Source of the DNA: Leptospiraceae bacterium
Lineage (GTDB): Bacteria > Spirochaetota > Leptospiria > Leptospirales > Leptospiraceae
Length of the DNA: 64,000 nt
Direction of reading: 5' to 3'
NCBI GenBank assembly: GCA_024233865.1
Contig: JACKPA010000008.1
Location: 144,501 to 208,500 of the forward strand
A program made the translations under genes and the position numbers. Below the pieces are notes generated by a model, which worked only from the letters and a program-made list of their open reading frames with translations, did no database searches and was not told the origin of the DNA. Below, in pieces: positions 54,263 to 63,303 of this stretch; position 1 is the stretch's first letter, and each line of letters begins with the position of its first letter.

Positions 54263-56378
54263 TACTAAAAACATTCAATTGGAACTCGCTTATGAGTTCG
54301 TACAAAACACAGACAAGAATATATTTTTAACAGGAAAAGCAGGTACAGGGAAAACGACATTTTTGCACAACTTAAAGGCAAAGTCTCCCAAGCGTATGGT
54401 TGTTGTGGCACCAACTGGAGTTGCAGCCATTAATGCGGGTGGAGTAACGATTCACTCTTTTTTCCAAATGCCGTTTGGTCCGTTTATACCCGAAGCCGAA
54501 ATCGCAAACCAAAGCATTAAAAAATTCAATCGCCAAAAGATCGACCTGATAAGAAGTCTTGATTTGCTTGTGATCGATGAAATCAGTATGGTGCGTTCTG
54601 ATTTGCTTGACGGAATAGATAGCGTACTTCGTAGATACAAAGATCGAAACAAACCCTTTGGTGGAGTCCAATTGCTTATGATTGGAGATTTACACCAGCT
54701 TGCTCCTATAGTAAAAGATGAGGAGTGGGAAATTCTGAAAGAATATTATAAATCCATGTTTTTTTTTGATAGTCTGGCTTTGCAAAAAGCGGATTATGTA
54801 AGCATTGAGCTTAAAACCATCTATCGGCAGAGTGATGAGACGTTCATTTCTTTACTAAACAAGGTAAGGGAAAATAACATGGATTCTCAAACCCTTGATG
54901 AATTGAACAAAAGGTATGTGCCGGGGATTACCAATTCTCATGACGAAGGAACCATTATACTCACAACCCACAACTACCAATCACAATCCATAAACGAAGG
55001 GAAACTCAACAAACTATCAACTAAAAAATTCACCTTTATGGCACAAGTAGAAGGAGAATTTGCACCTTATATGTATCCTACGGAGAGTAGTTTGGTTTTA
55101 AAGGTAGGAGCACAGGTAATGTTTATCAAGAATGATAGCTCAAAAGAAAAGCTATACTACAATGGAAAGATTGGAACCATCACAAAAATAGGTGAGGATG
55201 GCATTTTTGTAAAATCCGGGGAGGACGATTTTGAAATTGTCGTAAAGCAGGAAGAATGGCAAAACTCCAAATACGAGCTAAATGTCGAGACAAAAGAAAT
55301 CCAAGAAAACGTCATAGGCACGTTCACACAATATCCGTTGAAACTGGCATGGGCGATTACGATACACAAAAGCCAGGGACTTACCTTTGAAAAAGCCATC
55401 ATTGACGCAAACTCTGCCTTTGCCTTTGGTCAGGTCTATGTCGCTCTGAGTCGTTGTAAAACCTTGGAAGGTTTGTTTTTAAGTACACCCATCTCAGAAA
55501 ATAGCATTATCCAAAACAAAACTATTTCTCATTTTACAGAATTGATGGAAGATAGCACTCCGGATTTTGACAAACTGGAAGAAGCAAAATTTGAATACCA
55601 AAAATCCTTGGTTTATGAACTATTTGATTTCCATAATCTTAAATATAGATTAGCTTCTCTTATGAAAAATATGAGCTATAATTCGTCTAGCATAGATTCC
55701 AAAACTATCGAAACACTCACCATTATGGAAAATGCCATCAAGCCTGATATTTTGGACATATCCGAAAAATTCAAAGTCCAATTGGAAAAGCTATTGTCGG
55801 ATAAAAACTGCTTTGATGGTAATTCCAAATTGCAAGAGAAAATCCGGAAAGCTTCCCAACACTTTAAAGAAAAGATAGAAAGTAACGTTTTTGAATATTT
55901 AAGGAATATCAGCATAGAAACGGACAATAAATCGGTAAAAAAAATGATAGCCGAAGACACAACCAGGTTGTACGAAGAAAGTTTTGTTAAACATTCTTGT
56001 ATGAAACTAAACGGTTTTGATACTAAAAAGTACCTGGAAACAAAAGCCAAATCATCCATAAACATTCCTCCTCTCAAAGTCCCTACAAAAGCTGAAAACG
56101 TACATAAATCAATTGGAAGCCATACAAAGCTTTACAATAGGTTAAAGCAATGGAGAAATAAAGTTGCCAAAGAAAGCAACATTGAAGTGTATAGAGTTTT
56201 GCAGATCAAATCAATGGATGAAATCGTCGAACGAATGCCAGTTTCGTTAGCCGAACTGGAACGAATTAATGGTATCGGGAAACAGAAGCTCAAAAACTAT
56301 GGCAAGGAAATTCTTGAAATTATCTTAGACTATTGTAAGGAAAATAACCTGAAAAACGGTCTCGACAAGATCGACTAA
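54240..56378 (+). CDS. PIF1-type DNA helicase with C-terminal HRDC-like domain
   Basis: The 712-residue SF1 helicase starts at TTG 54240 (or GTG 54252), inside the end of the phosphatase gene. Motifs: Walker A GKAGTGKTTF (about 32-41), APTGVAAINAGGVTIHSFF (Ia), VIDEISMVRSD (II), GDLHQLAPI (III), and near 375-405 TIHKSQGLTF and YVALSRCKTLEGL (V, VI), as in PIF1. The C-terminal ~75 residues (VYRVLQIKSMDEIVERMP, ... INGIGKQKLKNYG) look like an HRDC domain. PIF1-type enzymes unwind G-quadruplexes and stalled forks. It is followed after 7 bases by the DciA-like gene. Confidence 0.9.
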   Translation: MSTPVNYNTKNIQLELAYEFVQNTDKNIFLTGKAGTGKTTFLHNLKAKSPKRMVVVAPTGVAAINAGGVTIHSFFQMPFGPFIPEAEIANQSIKKFNRQKIDLIRSLDLLVIDEISMVRSDLLDGIDSVLRRYKDRNKPFGGVQLLMIGDLHQLAPIVKDEEWEILKEYYKSMFFFDSLALQKADYVSIELKTIYRQSDETFISLLNKVRENNMDSQTLDELNKRYVPGITNSHDEGTIILTTHNYQSQSINEGKLNKLSTKKFTFMAQVEGEFAPYMYPTESSLVLKVGAQVMFIKNDSSKEKLYYNGKIGTITKIGEDGIFVKSGEDDFEIVVKQEEWQNSKYELNVETKEIQENVIGTFTQYPLKLAWAITIHKSQGLTFEKAIIDANSAFAFGQVYVALSRCKTLEGLFLSTPISENSIIQNKTISHFTELMEDSTPDFDKLEEAKFEYQKSLVYELFDFHNLKYRLASLMKNMSYNSSSIDSKTIETLTIMENAIKPDILDISEKFKVQLEKLLSDKNCFDGNSKLQEKIRKASQHFKEKIESNVFEYLRNISIETDNKSVKKMIAEDTTRLYEESFVKHSCMKLNGFDTKKYLETKAKSSINIPPLKVPTKAENVHKSIGSHTKLYNRLKQWRNKVAKESNIEVYRVLQIKSMDEIVERMPVSLAELERINGIGKQKLKNYGKEILEIILDYCKENNLKNGLDKID

Positions 56379-56385
56379 CGAAACG

Positions 56386-56829
56386 ATGAAATTAAAAAGA
56401 GTTCAACCCCAAAACATAGATTCTTTGTTAGAAAACTTAAACTGTAATAGCGATAAGCTTATCGAAACAGCTGTTCTAAACCGTTTACGTTCTAATTGGG
56501 TAGACATAATCGGACCTGTTTATTGCAACCAAACCTATCCGAACAAATACTATAATTCTACACTGTGGATTAGGGTTACTCACCCGGCTTACAAAATGGA
56601 ATTGAGCTTTATGGAAAAAGGCCTAATTTTTCAAATCAATAAACTATTCAATCGCAAGCTCGTCCATAAAATCAATTGCTCTATAGGAGAAGTGTCCGGT
56701 AATTATTCTGTGAAAAAAGAAGATCAAGGAACCTTGGAAGGGAAAGAAAATCTTCTATCCATTGTGGATTTGGAAACAGACAAAGAAACAAAAGAGAGAT
56801 TGATCAAATTGGTAAAAAAGTTTAAATAA
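56386..56829 (+). CDS. DUF721/DciA-like protein
   Basis: The 147-residue protein has the DUF721 pattern: RLRSNWVDIIGPVYCNQTYP, NKYYNSTLWIRVTHPAYKME, then LSFMEKGLIFQINKLF. DciA proteins load the replicative helicase DnaB in many bacteria without DnaC. Sequence similarity is weak but the order of motifs and the family's small size agree. It directly follows the PIF1-type helicase gene, giving a replication context. Confidence 0.72.
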   Translation: MKLKRVQPQNIDSLLENLNCNSDKLIETAVLNRLRSNWVDIIGPVYCNQTYPNKYYNSTLWIRVTHPAYKMELSFMEKGLIFQINKLFNRKLVHKINCSIGEVSGNYSVKKEDQGTLEGKENLLSIVDLETDKETKERLIKLVKKFK

Positions 56830-56928
56830 TGTAATTTTTACGGATAATAAATTTTCATGGTTGCGTGTTCCAATAGTTTTTCTACAAGATATTATTATCC
56901 GGTGTATTATTATCGCTATTAAAAAATT

Positions 56929-58773
56929 ATGGAACTTTTAATTATGGAAAACAATAAATTATCTAATTTTTATTTTATAAAACCAACACTTTTAGTTTTA
57001 TTCATCTTGTTTCTGCCGGTTTGTAAACCTACGCAGCAATCAAATGTAGAGATTCCCAAGGTTCAGAGCGTTCCGTGGGAAAAAAGCATGGATTCTATTC
57101 CGGAACAGCTTCGTTCGGAAAATCCAATTGCTTCTCCAAACGCTGTAAAAGGGGGAATTTTTAGAATTTATGCCCATCAATTTCCCAAGTCTCTAAACTA
57201 TTATTTAGAGCAATTCGCTACTACTGCTGAGATTTTCACCTTAATGCACGAAACTCTCACAAAAAATCATCCGGTCACTCTTGAAAAATTACCTAATCTG
57301 GCAAAAAGTTGGGAAATTTCACAGGATAAAAAGAAATATACCTTTCATATAGACCAAAATGCTCAGTGGTCTGACGGCAAACCGGTTACTGCCCACGACG
57401 TTTTGTTTACTTATCAAACCATTATGGACAAAAAGCACAATACTGCCGTTGTAAGAATTGGACTTTCTCGATTTTTTGAGCCCAAGGTCATAGATGATTT
57501 TACCATTGAATTCACAACCAAAGACGTTCATTGGGACAATTTTAATAATATTGCTGGAGGATTGTGGATTTTGCCCAAACACGCTTACGAAGGAAAAGAT
57601 TTTAATAAGATTAATTTTGAATTTCCGGTTGTTTCCGGACCTTACAAACTCGTAGAAGCCAAAAAAGGTCGTTACGTAAAAATGCAAAGGAGAGGAGATT
57701 GGTGGCAGAGAGCCTATCCTTTTAACAAAGGCACCTATAACTTTGACCAACTGCTTTATAAAGTTTTTAATGAATCCAATATTGCTCTCCAATCAATGAA
57801 AAAGGGAGACATGGACATTTTCCCTGTTTATACAGCTTCCGAATGGGTAAAAGATACAATAGACAAAAAATTTACCAACAACTGGATTGCAAAACAGAGA
57901 ATTTTTAACCAAAAGCCTATTGGTTTTCAGGGCTGGGCAATGAACGCGAGAAAAGAGATATTCAAAGACAAAAGAGTCAGAGAAGCAATGTGTCATTTGA
58001 TCAATCGGGAGCTAATGGTCGAAAAGCTCGCATATAACGAATACGCCCTAACCAATAGCTACTACCCTGATTTCTATACGAGTGGAGAACCAAATCCAAA
58101 CAAGCCATGTGTATACGACGTAGAAAAAGCAAGAGGACTTTTAAAAGAAGCCGGTTGGAAAGCAAACAAAGACGGAATTTTAGAAAAAAATGGTAAAAAG
58201 CTTTCTTTTGTAATTTTAGACAGGGACAAACGAACTGAGAAATATTTTACCATTTTTATGGAAGACTTAAAAAAAGTGGGAATTCAAGCATCTATGGAAA
58301 CTACCGATTTGGCAGCTTGGAGTGCAAGGATTGAAAAATATGATTTTGAAATGACCTGGACGGCTTGGGGTGGAGCTGTATTCAAGGATCCGGAAACTCT
58401 TTGGGCATCCAAGTATATTCAAGAACCCGGTCAATACAATCTTGCTGCGTTTAGTCATCCCAAAGTAGACAAACTGATTGAAGATCAAAAAGTAGAGTTT
58501 GATCTAAGCAAAAGAAACCAAATGGTAAAAGAAATAGATAAGCTCGTTTACCAAGAATATCCTTATGTTTTATTGTGGCACATGGATCACACAAGGTTGT
58601 TGTATTGGAATCGTTTTGGAATGCCTGGAAATCCTTTAGGAAAATATGGGGATGAAGGCGGAGCTACCCAATATTGGTGGTTTGATGAAGAAAAAAATAA
58701 AGCTTTGGAAAAAGCCATGCAAAATGATTCACCACTTCCTCGCCTACCGGAAAAGGTGTATTGGAAAGAATAG
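56929..58773 (+). CDS. Family 5 solute-binding lipoprotein (OppA/YejA-like)
   Basis: This 614-residue periplasmic binding protein has a lipoprotein signal (LFILFLPVCKPT, Cys about residue 37; a second ATG at 56944 is equally possible). The mature protein shows the SBP_bac_5 pattern: LAKSWEISQDKKKYTFHI, DGKPVTAHDVLFTYQ, KRVREAMCHLINRELM, EKARGLLKEAGWK. The sequence favours the YejA peptide/oligopeptide group. No permease or ATPase gene lies next to it. A strong palindrome follows the gene. Confidence 0.88.
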   Translation: MELLIMENNKLSNFYFIKPTLLVLFILFLPVCKPTQQSNVEIPKVQSVPWEKSMDSIPEQLRSENPIASPNAVKGGIFRIYAHQFPKSLNYYLEQFATTAEIFTLMHETLTKNHPVTLEKLPNLAKSWEISQDKKKYTFHIDQNAQWSDGKPVTAHDVLFTYQTIMDKKHNTAVVRIGLSRFFEPKVIDDFTIEFTTKDVHWDNFNNIAGGLWILPKHAYEGKDFNKINFEFPVVSGPYKLVEAKKGRYVKMQRRGDWWQRAYPFNKGTYNFDQLLYKVFNESNIALQSMKKGDMDIFPVYTASEWVKDTIDKKFTNNWIAKQRIFNQKPIGFQGWAMNARKEIFKDKRVREAMCHLINRELMVEKLAYNEYALTNSYYPDFYTSGEPNPNKPCVYDVEKARGLLKEAGWKANKDGILEKNGKKLSFVILDRDKRTEKYFTIFMEDLKKVGIQASMETTDLAAWSARIEKYDFEMTWTAWGGAVFKDPETLWASKYIQEPGQYNLAAFSHPKVDKLIEDQKVEFDLSKRNQMVKEIDKLVYQEYPYVLLWHMDHTRLLYWNRFGMPGNPLGKYGDEGGATQYWWFDEEKNKALEKAMQNDSPLPRLPEKVYWKE

Positions 58774-58793
58774 CTGTAAGCTTTTTTTGTTCT

Positions 58794-58834
58794 CCCTTCG
58801 GCTACGCTTGAGATAGCTAAGCGTAGTCGAAGGG
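58794..58834. repeat. Large palindrome, 16-bp stem
   Basis: CCCTTCGGCTACGCTT pairs with AAGCGTAGTCGAAGGG (one mismatch) around a 9-base loop, 20 bases past the stop of the solute-binding gene. The sequence is of the widespread REP-like kind (CTTCGACTACGCT...). It probably terminates transcription, with a T-run just upstream for the opposite strand only. A degenerate cousin lies at 16766. Confidence 0.8.
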
Positions 58835-58911
58835 TTCATAAGCCTTGGAAAAGATTTTGTAACAATTAAATTGTCAGTTTAAAGTGATTTTTTTAAGTTT
58901 TTACAAAAAAA

Positions 58912-58938
58912 TAGACTTTTCAAAAAAAAGAAAGTCTA
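58912..58938 (+). other. Small hairpin in leader of the 63-aa gene
   Basis: TAGACTTT / AAAGTCTA pair (8 bp) around an A-rich 11-base loop, 40 bases upstream of the start at 58979. It may be in the 5' leader of the transcript. Confidence 0.4.
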
Positions 58939-58978
58939 ATACTTACAATAATATATACGAAATTGGGGGTGATGCTTT

Positions 58979-59170
58979 ATGGAAATTAGTCCCGTAGAGA
59001 GTTACTATATCAGTTATCCACCAAACAATTTTGTCGCTATACCTCCGGAAATAAATTCTGAAAATGGACAGAATTCTGTGGAAAAAAAAACATCTTCCAT
59101 GGACAATGTAAATCCAACAGAAGTCATTTATGACGGTGTTCGGGGGCTTCTGGTAAATATTTCAGTTTAA
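58979..59170 (+). CDS. Small protein of unknown function, 63 aa
   Basis: The start is supported by a strong ribosome-binding site (GGGGGTGAT, 5 bases upstream). The 63-residue protein has no signal peptide, is rich in Asn, Pro, Ser and Tyr, and has no recognised domain. The next gene starts 10 bases after its stop, so they are likely co-translated. Confidence 0.55.
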   Translation: MEISPVESYYISYPPNNFVAIPPEINSENGQNSVEKKTSSMDNVNPTEVIYDGVRGLLVNISV

Positions 59171-59180
59171 GTGGTTGAAA

Positions 59181-59990
59181 ATGCTCACTGTAAAACAAAA
59201 ACAAGATTACAATGAAAATTTAAAAGAGTTCAAAGCCTATCAGGATGATCTTAAAAAAGACGTAAGTTTGTACAAGGTGCAGATGAAAAAAAATAAGGCA
59301 TCAGAACCTTATTATCAAATAGCCATCATCATGCATTCGATAAGGTTTATAAATACGTGTATTTTGATTAATGAGCTTTCTGTGGCTAAATTGGAAATCA
59401 AAAGTGAAACATATTTAAACCTGGGTAGAAAAGAAATCTACAGTGTTCTATCTAGTTTGGAAAAGGTGGTTGGGAATGATTATGACGGGGGGTTAGGGGA
59501 TAATAAGGAGGCACTTGCCGCTATTGCTTTAATCCCCCCTCTCCAACGTTTGAATTTGTTAAAAAATTTGAAAGACATTATTGACAAAATGGTTGAAGCT
59601 TATGGCTCGAGTAGCAAATGGAAGTGGAGTTGGCCCGAAATACACTTCAAATTTGCGGTTGTTGCTAAAAACTTCTTTGATTTTAGAGCTTATGAGCGAG
59701 AATCCGATTTAAGCAGTGATAATTATTACGTTTATAGGGAGCATTACGAGTTGATTATAGAACTTTGTAACTTTGCTGCCCAGGAATATCGATCTAAATT
59801 TGACCTTTCTACTACGGATACAAATGATTTAAGAAAATCAGTTGCCATGCTTGATTTAATACGGAAAATTTATCAAATTACCGGTGATACTGATGACCTG
59901 GAAAAAACTAAAAATTTGATTGATTCTTTAAATATGAAAATCGAATCTTTAGAGGAAGAAAAAAAGAAGGATAAGAAAAAGAAAAAATAA
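59181..59990 (+). CDS. Cytosolic helical protein of unknown function
   Basis: With ATG 59181 as start the protein has 269 residues; a TTG at 59175 is also possible. It is mostly alpha-helical and soluble, with an EIHFKFAVVAKNFFDFRAYE stretch, and ends in a very lysine-rich tail (KKDKKKKK). No family is recognised. It follows the 63-aa gene and precedes the thioredoxin gene by 84 bases. Confidence 0.6.
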   Translation: MLTVKQKQDYNENLKEFKAYQDDLKKDVSLYKVQMKKNKASEPYYQIAIIMHSIRFINTCILINELSVAKLEIKSETYLNLGRKEIYSVLSSLEKVVGNDYDGGLGDNKEALAAIALIPPLQRLNLLKNLKDIIDKMVEAYGSSSKWKWSWPEIHFKFAVVAKNFFDFRAYERESDLSSDNYYVYREHYELIIELCNFAAQEYRSKFDLSTTDTNDLRKSVAMLDLIRKIYQITGDTDDLEKTKNLIDSLNMKIESLEEEKKKDKKKKK

Positions 59991-60074
59991 ACTTTTCTGA
60001 TTTCCTATATATAAAAATAAGTGATAAGTATAGAACCTTCAGGATAAAAGCCTGATTGACTTTAGGAGAATTTT

Positions 60075-60389
60075 ATGGCATTGCAAGAGATTACGGATAC
60101 AACATTTCAAACTGAAACTGGAAATGGCTTGGTTTTGGTGGATTGTTGGGCAGAGTGGTGTGGACCTTGTAGGATGGTAGCCCCTGTGCTGGAAGAGTTA
60201 TCAAAAGATTATGATGGTAAAGTGGCAATTAAAAAGCTAAATGTTGATGAAAATGGAGAAACTGCCCAGGGATTGGGAATTCAATCCATTCCTACCCTTC
60301 TATTGTACAAAGATGGTCAACTTGTAGACAAAATAATCGGAGCACTCCCTAAGGCTCATATCAAGAGTTTTGTAGATAAGCACCTCTGA
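60075..60389 (+). CDS. trxA: Thioredoxin
   Basis: The 104-residue protein is a standard thioredoxin: active site WCGPC (about 29-33), FDVEN-like KKLNVDENGE, the cis-Pro in IQSIPTLLLYKDG, and length typical of the family. It reduces disulfides in cytosolic proteins such as ribonucleotide reductase. AGGAG lies 8 bases before the ATG. A hairpin (60475-60496) follows. Confidence 0.95.
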   Translation: MALQEITDTTFQTETGNGLVLVDCWAEWCGPCRMVAPVLEELSKDYDGKVAIKKLNVDENGETAQGLGIQSIPTLLLYKDGQLVDKIIGALPKAHIKSFVDKHL

Positions 60390-60474
60390 TTTGCTTCTAT
60401 ACGTTTTTTGTCTAAAAAAATAAACTAAATAAAAAAAATTGTTTAATTCTCAAGGGTTATAAAAATCATATCAA

Positions 60475-60496
60475 AAACAGTAGGTTTTTACTGTTT
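60475..60496 (+). terminator. Hairpin between trxA and the tRNA genes
   Basis: AAACAGTA / TACTGTTT form an 8-bp stem with a 6-base loop (GGTTTT), 25 bases before the tRNA-Thr gene. It may end the trxA transcript. Confidence 0.5.
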
Positions 60497-60520
60497 AGGA
60501 CTGGATAATTATTAGGGTTC

Positions 60521-60592
<72 letters not shown>

Positions 60593-60602
60593 TTGTTTTT
60601 AC

Positions 60603-60673
60603 AGGCCTGTAGTTTAATGGTAGAACGAGGATCTCCAAAGTCCTTGGTGATGGTTCAATTCCTTCCAGGCCTG
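60603..60673 (+). tRNA. tRNA-Trp (anticodon CCA)
   Basis: The acceptor AGGCCTG / CAGGCCT, D arm GTTT-AATGGTA-GAAC and anticodon stem AGGAT / GTCCT with loop CTCCAAA (anticodon CCA) are clear. The T stem GATGG / CCTTC has one T-T mismatch. No CCA is encoded. Its position just before secE is common in bacteria. Confidence 0.94.
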
Positions 60674-60705
60674 CTTTAAAATTTGTAAATAGGGAAAGTG
60701 TTTAT

Positions 60706-60894
60706 ATGAAGGCAGTATCATTCTTAAGGGAATGTAGAGCTGAACTAGAAAAAGTGCAGTGGCCATCAAGAGAAGAAGTAGTTAACTCAACTATAGTTGT
60801 ACTTGTTACAGTAATTATTTTTTCATTGTTTTTGTTTTTTTCGGATATGCTTTTTGTTGAAGTGCTAACTTATTTGTGGAAGTTAATGGGTTAG
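60706..60894 (+). CDS. secE: Preprotein translocase subunit SecE
   Basis: This 62-residue short SecE has a cytosolic amphipathic helix with the signature ECRAELEKVQWPSREEVVNST and one membrane helix (about 28-55). It clamps SecY in the translocon. Length is typical for single-helix SecE, and the next gene, nusG, is its usual neighbour. Confidence 0.95.
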   Translation: MKAVSFLRECRAELEKVQWPSREEVVNSTIVVLVTVIIFSLFLFFSDMLFVEVLTYLWKLMG

Positions 60895-60948
60895 TTATGC
60901 GTAGCAAGGGTTGGTTCCTTTAAATTATTTGAGTAGTGATTTGGATTT

Positions 60949-61485
60949 ATGGAAAAAAATTGGTATGTCTTACAGGTTTATTCTGGGCATGAGTATCGTG
61001 TGAAAGGTAATTTGGAGAAAATGGTTGTCCAGCATAATTTGCAAGATAAAATAACTCAAGTTAAGGTTCCTACTATGGAAGTAGCCCAAATGAAAAATGG
61101 CAAAAGAAGAATTTCTAAGAAGAAAATTATGCCAGGCTATGTTCTTGTTGAAATGGAAATGACCGATGATTTGCAGTTTAAAGTAAAAAGCATACCGTCT
61201 GTTGCCACTTTTGTTGGAAAAAAATCGCAACCGGAACCTCTGACTCTTGAAGAGATCAAAAATATCTTTAGTGAGATGGGTGATATTAAATCAGAAGAAC
61301 CATCAAAACCAAGACTGATTTACAGTGTTGGAGAAACTTTGAAAATTATAGATGGACCCTTTGCCAATTTTAGTGGAATTGTGGATGAAATATTTCCGGA
61401 TAAGGGTCGCTTAAGATTAAGGGTTGAAATATTCGGTCGATCAACTCCGGTAGAATTGGACTTTTTACAAGTCGGAAAAGCTTAA
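60949..61485 (+). CDS. nusG: Transcription elongation/termination factor NusG
   Basis: The 178-residue protein starts WYVLQVYSGHEYRVKGNLE (NGN domain, about 4-115) and ends with a KOW domain (about 125-175, VGETLKIIDGPFANFSGIV). It links RNA polymerase to Rho and ribosomes. Standard length; no insertion in the NGN domain, unlike some thermophile NusG. Confidence 0.97.
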   Translation: MEKNWYVLQVYSGHEYRVKGNLEKMVVQHNLQDKITQVKVPTMEVAQMKNGKRRISKKKIMPGYVLVEMEMTDDLQFKVKSIPSVATFVGKKSQPEPLTLEEIKNIFSEMGDIKSEEPSKPRLIYSVGETLKIIDGPFANFSGIVDEIFPDKGRLRLRVEIFGRSTPVELDFLQVGKA

Positions 61486-61522
61486 ATTTTTGGAATAATG
61501 GTATAATAGAAGGATTAGGGGA

Positions 61523-61951
61523 ATGGCATCAAAGAAAATTGTGAAGCAAATTAAACTTCAGGTTGAGGCAGGGAAAGCGAATCCCGCTCCACCGGTAGGA
61601 CCAGCTTTAGGTCAAGCCGGTTTAAATATAATGGAATTTTGTAAGCAATTTAATGAAAAAACTAAATCGCAGATAGGTATAAAGCTTCCTGTCGTAATTA
61701 CGGCGTTTTCGGATAAAAGTTTTACTTTTATCACAAAATCTCCTCCGGCTGCTTTATTGGTGAAAAAGGTGCTTGGTTTAGAGTCCGGTTCTCCGACCCC
61801 TCATGTCAAAAAAGTGGGGAGTATTACGAAAAAGCAATTGGAAGAGATTGCCCGTACCAAATTAGAGGATTTAAACACGGATTCTGTTGAGGAAGCTATT
61901 AGAATTATTGCCGGAACTTGCCAATCGATGGGCGTAAACGTGGAGGAGTAG
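61523..61951 (+). CDS. rplK: 50S ribosomal protein L11
   Basis: The 142-residue protein matches L11 over its length: KLQVEAGKANPAPPVGPALG, MEFCKQFNEKT, and the C-terminal rRNA-binding IAGTCQSMGVNV. It binds the GTPase-associated centre of 23S rRNA. It is separated from rplA by 11 bases. Confidence 0.98.
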   Translation: MASKKIVKQIKLQVEAGKANPAPPVGPALGQAGLNIMEFCKQFNEKTKSQIGIKLPVVITAFSDKSFTFITKSPPAALLVKKVLGLESGSPTPHVKKVGSITKKQLEEIARTKLEDLNTDSVEEAIRIIAGTCQSMGVNVEE

Positions 61952-61962
61952 TTTAGAAAGTT

Positions 61963-62655
61963 ATGAAACGTGGTAAAAAATATTTATCGTTAAAAGATAA
62001 GGTTGATAAAACAAAGCTATATCTTTTGGAAGAAGCTGTTCAGCTTGCTAAAGATACATCGTATACACAATTTGATGGTTCGATAGAGCTATCTGTGAAG
62101 ATAAATTATAAAAGTATTCAGAATGTCAGAGGTACTGTCTTTTTACCTCATGGTACTGGAAAGCAAGTACGAGTGTTGGTTTTCTGTAAAGCAGAAAAGC
62201 AAAGCGAAGCAAAGGATGCTGGTGCTGACTTTGTCGGGGATATGGATATGATAGAAAAAGTCTCCGGCGGTTGGACTGATTTTGATGCCTGCGTTGCTAC
62301 GCCAGATATGATGAAAGACGTAGGTAAATTAGGACCGATTCTTGGCCGAAAGGGTTTGATGCCCAAGCCAAAAGCCGGAACTGTGACAACGGACGTTACC
62401 AAAGCTGTTAAAGAGCTAAAAAGTGGTAGGATCGAGTATCGTCCTGATAAAAGTGGAGTTGTCCATTTAGGTCTTGGAAAGGTTTCCTTTGAAAAGGAAA
62501 AATTGGTAGAGAACATAAAGGCTGTCGTTGCAGCATTGATGAAAGACAAACCTTCGGACGCAAAAGGTGAATACTTAAAGTCAACTAGTGTTAGCGCAAC
62601 TATGGGTATGGGCGTAAAAGTAGATATCAAAGAAGTTGTGAATTCTGTGATTTAA
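61963..62655 (+). CDS. rplA: 50S ribosomal protein L1
   Basis: The 230-residue protein shows the L1 signatures DFDACVATPDMMKDVGKLG, LGRKGLMPKPKAGT and GRIEYRPDKSGVVH. It forms the L1 stalk and in other bacteria represses its own operon. The rplK-rplA order is the usual one. Confidence 0.98.
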   Translation: MKRGKKYLSLKDKVDKTKLYLLEEAVQLAKDTSYTQFDGSIELSVKINYKSIQNVRGTVFLPHGTGKQVRVLVFCKAEKQSEAKDAGADFVGDMDMIEKVSGGWTDFDACVATPDMMKDVGKLGPILGRKGLMPKPKAGTVTTDVTKAVKELKSGRIEYRPDKSGVVHLGLGKVSFEKEKLVENIKAVVAALMKDKPSDAKGEYLKSTSVSATMGMGVKVDIKEVVNSVI

Positions 62656-62678
62656 TTGGTTTTTATAAGAGAGAATAT

Positions 62679-63218
62679 ATGATAAAGACGCAAAAGGTAG
62701 ATGTTGTTACGCAATTAAGGGAAAAGTTGGAAGTTAACCCGAATTTTATAGTCACTTCTTTTGAGGGGTTAACCGTTAAAAGTATGGAAGACTTAAGGAA
62801 GTTGCTAAAAAAGGCAACAGGCTCCGAGTTAAAGGTTATAAAGAATAATCTTTTTCTAAGGGCGCTTAAAGAATCCCAAAAACATCCGGACAAAAGTATA
62901 AACTTTGGAAATGATTACCATGGGGCAATGGCGGCAGTTTTTTCTGATGAAAACCTACCATCGGTTGCAAAAGTATGTAAAGAGTTTAAAAAAACCAATG
63001 ATAAGTTTGAATTGAAGTTTGGTTATTTGGACGGAGAAGTATTGGATTCCAAAGGTGTGGAAGCCATTGCCGGTCTTCCATCAAAAGAAGAACTTCTTGC
63101 TCAAATTGCTCGTTCTATCAATTCTCCAGCCCAATCAGTGGCATCAGCCGTCAATCAGGTGATGGCAAGCTTGGCTAGAGCTATACAAGCAGTAGCCGAG
63201 AAAAAAAATAATGGTTAG
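62679..63218 (+). CDS. rplJ: 50S ribosomal protein L10
   Basis: The 179-residue protein has the L10 pattern: TSFEGLTVKSMEDLRKLL, ELKVIKNNLFLRAL, and a C-terminal helix that binds L7/L12 dimers. The gap to rplA is only 23 bases, so there is no room for an L10 leader RNA between them; any autoregulation must act elsewhere. Confidence 0.97.
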   Translation: MIKTQKVDVVTQLREKLEVNPNFIVTSFEGLTVKSMEDLRKLLKKATGSELKVIKNNLFLRALKESQKHPDKSINFGNDYHGAMAAVFSDENLPSVAKVCKEFKKTNDKFELKFGYLDGEVLDSKGVEAIAGLPSKEELLAQIARSINSPAQSVASAVNQVMASLARAIQAVAEKKNNG

Positions 63219-63303
63219 TTCTACTTAATTTAATTTATACAATTTAGAAAGTAGATTATTAAATAAATAATAATATGCATAACGTATTTCTTGAGGAGTA
63301 AAA

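Noticed and set aside
62640..62678. L10 leader RNA before rplJ
   Set aside because: The gap is only 23 bases, too short for the known leader.
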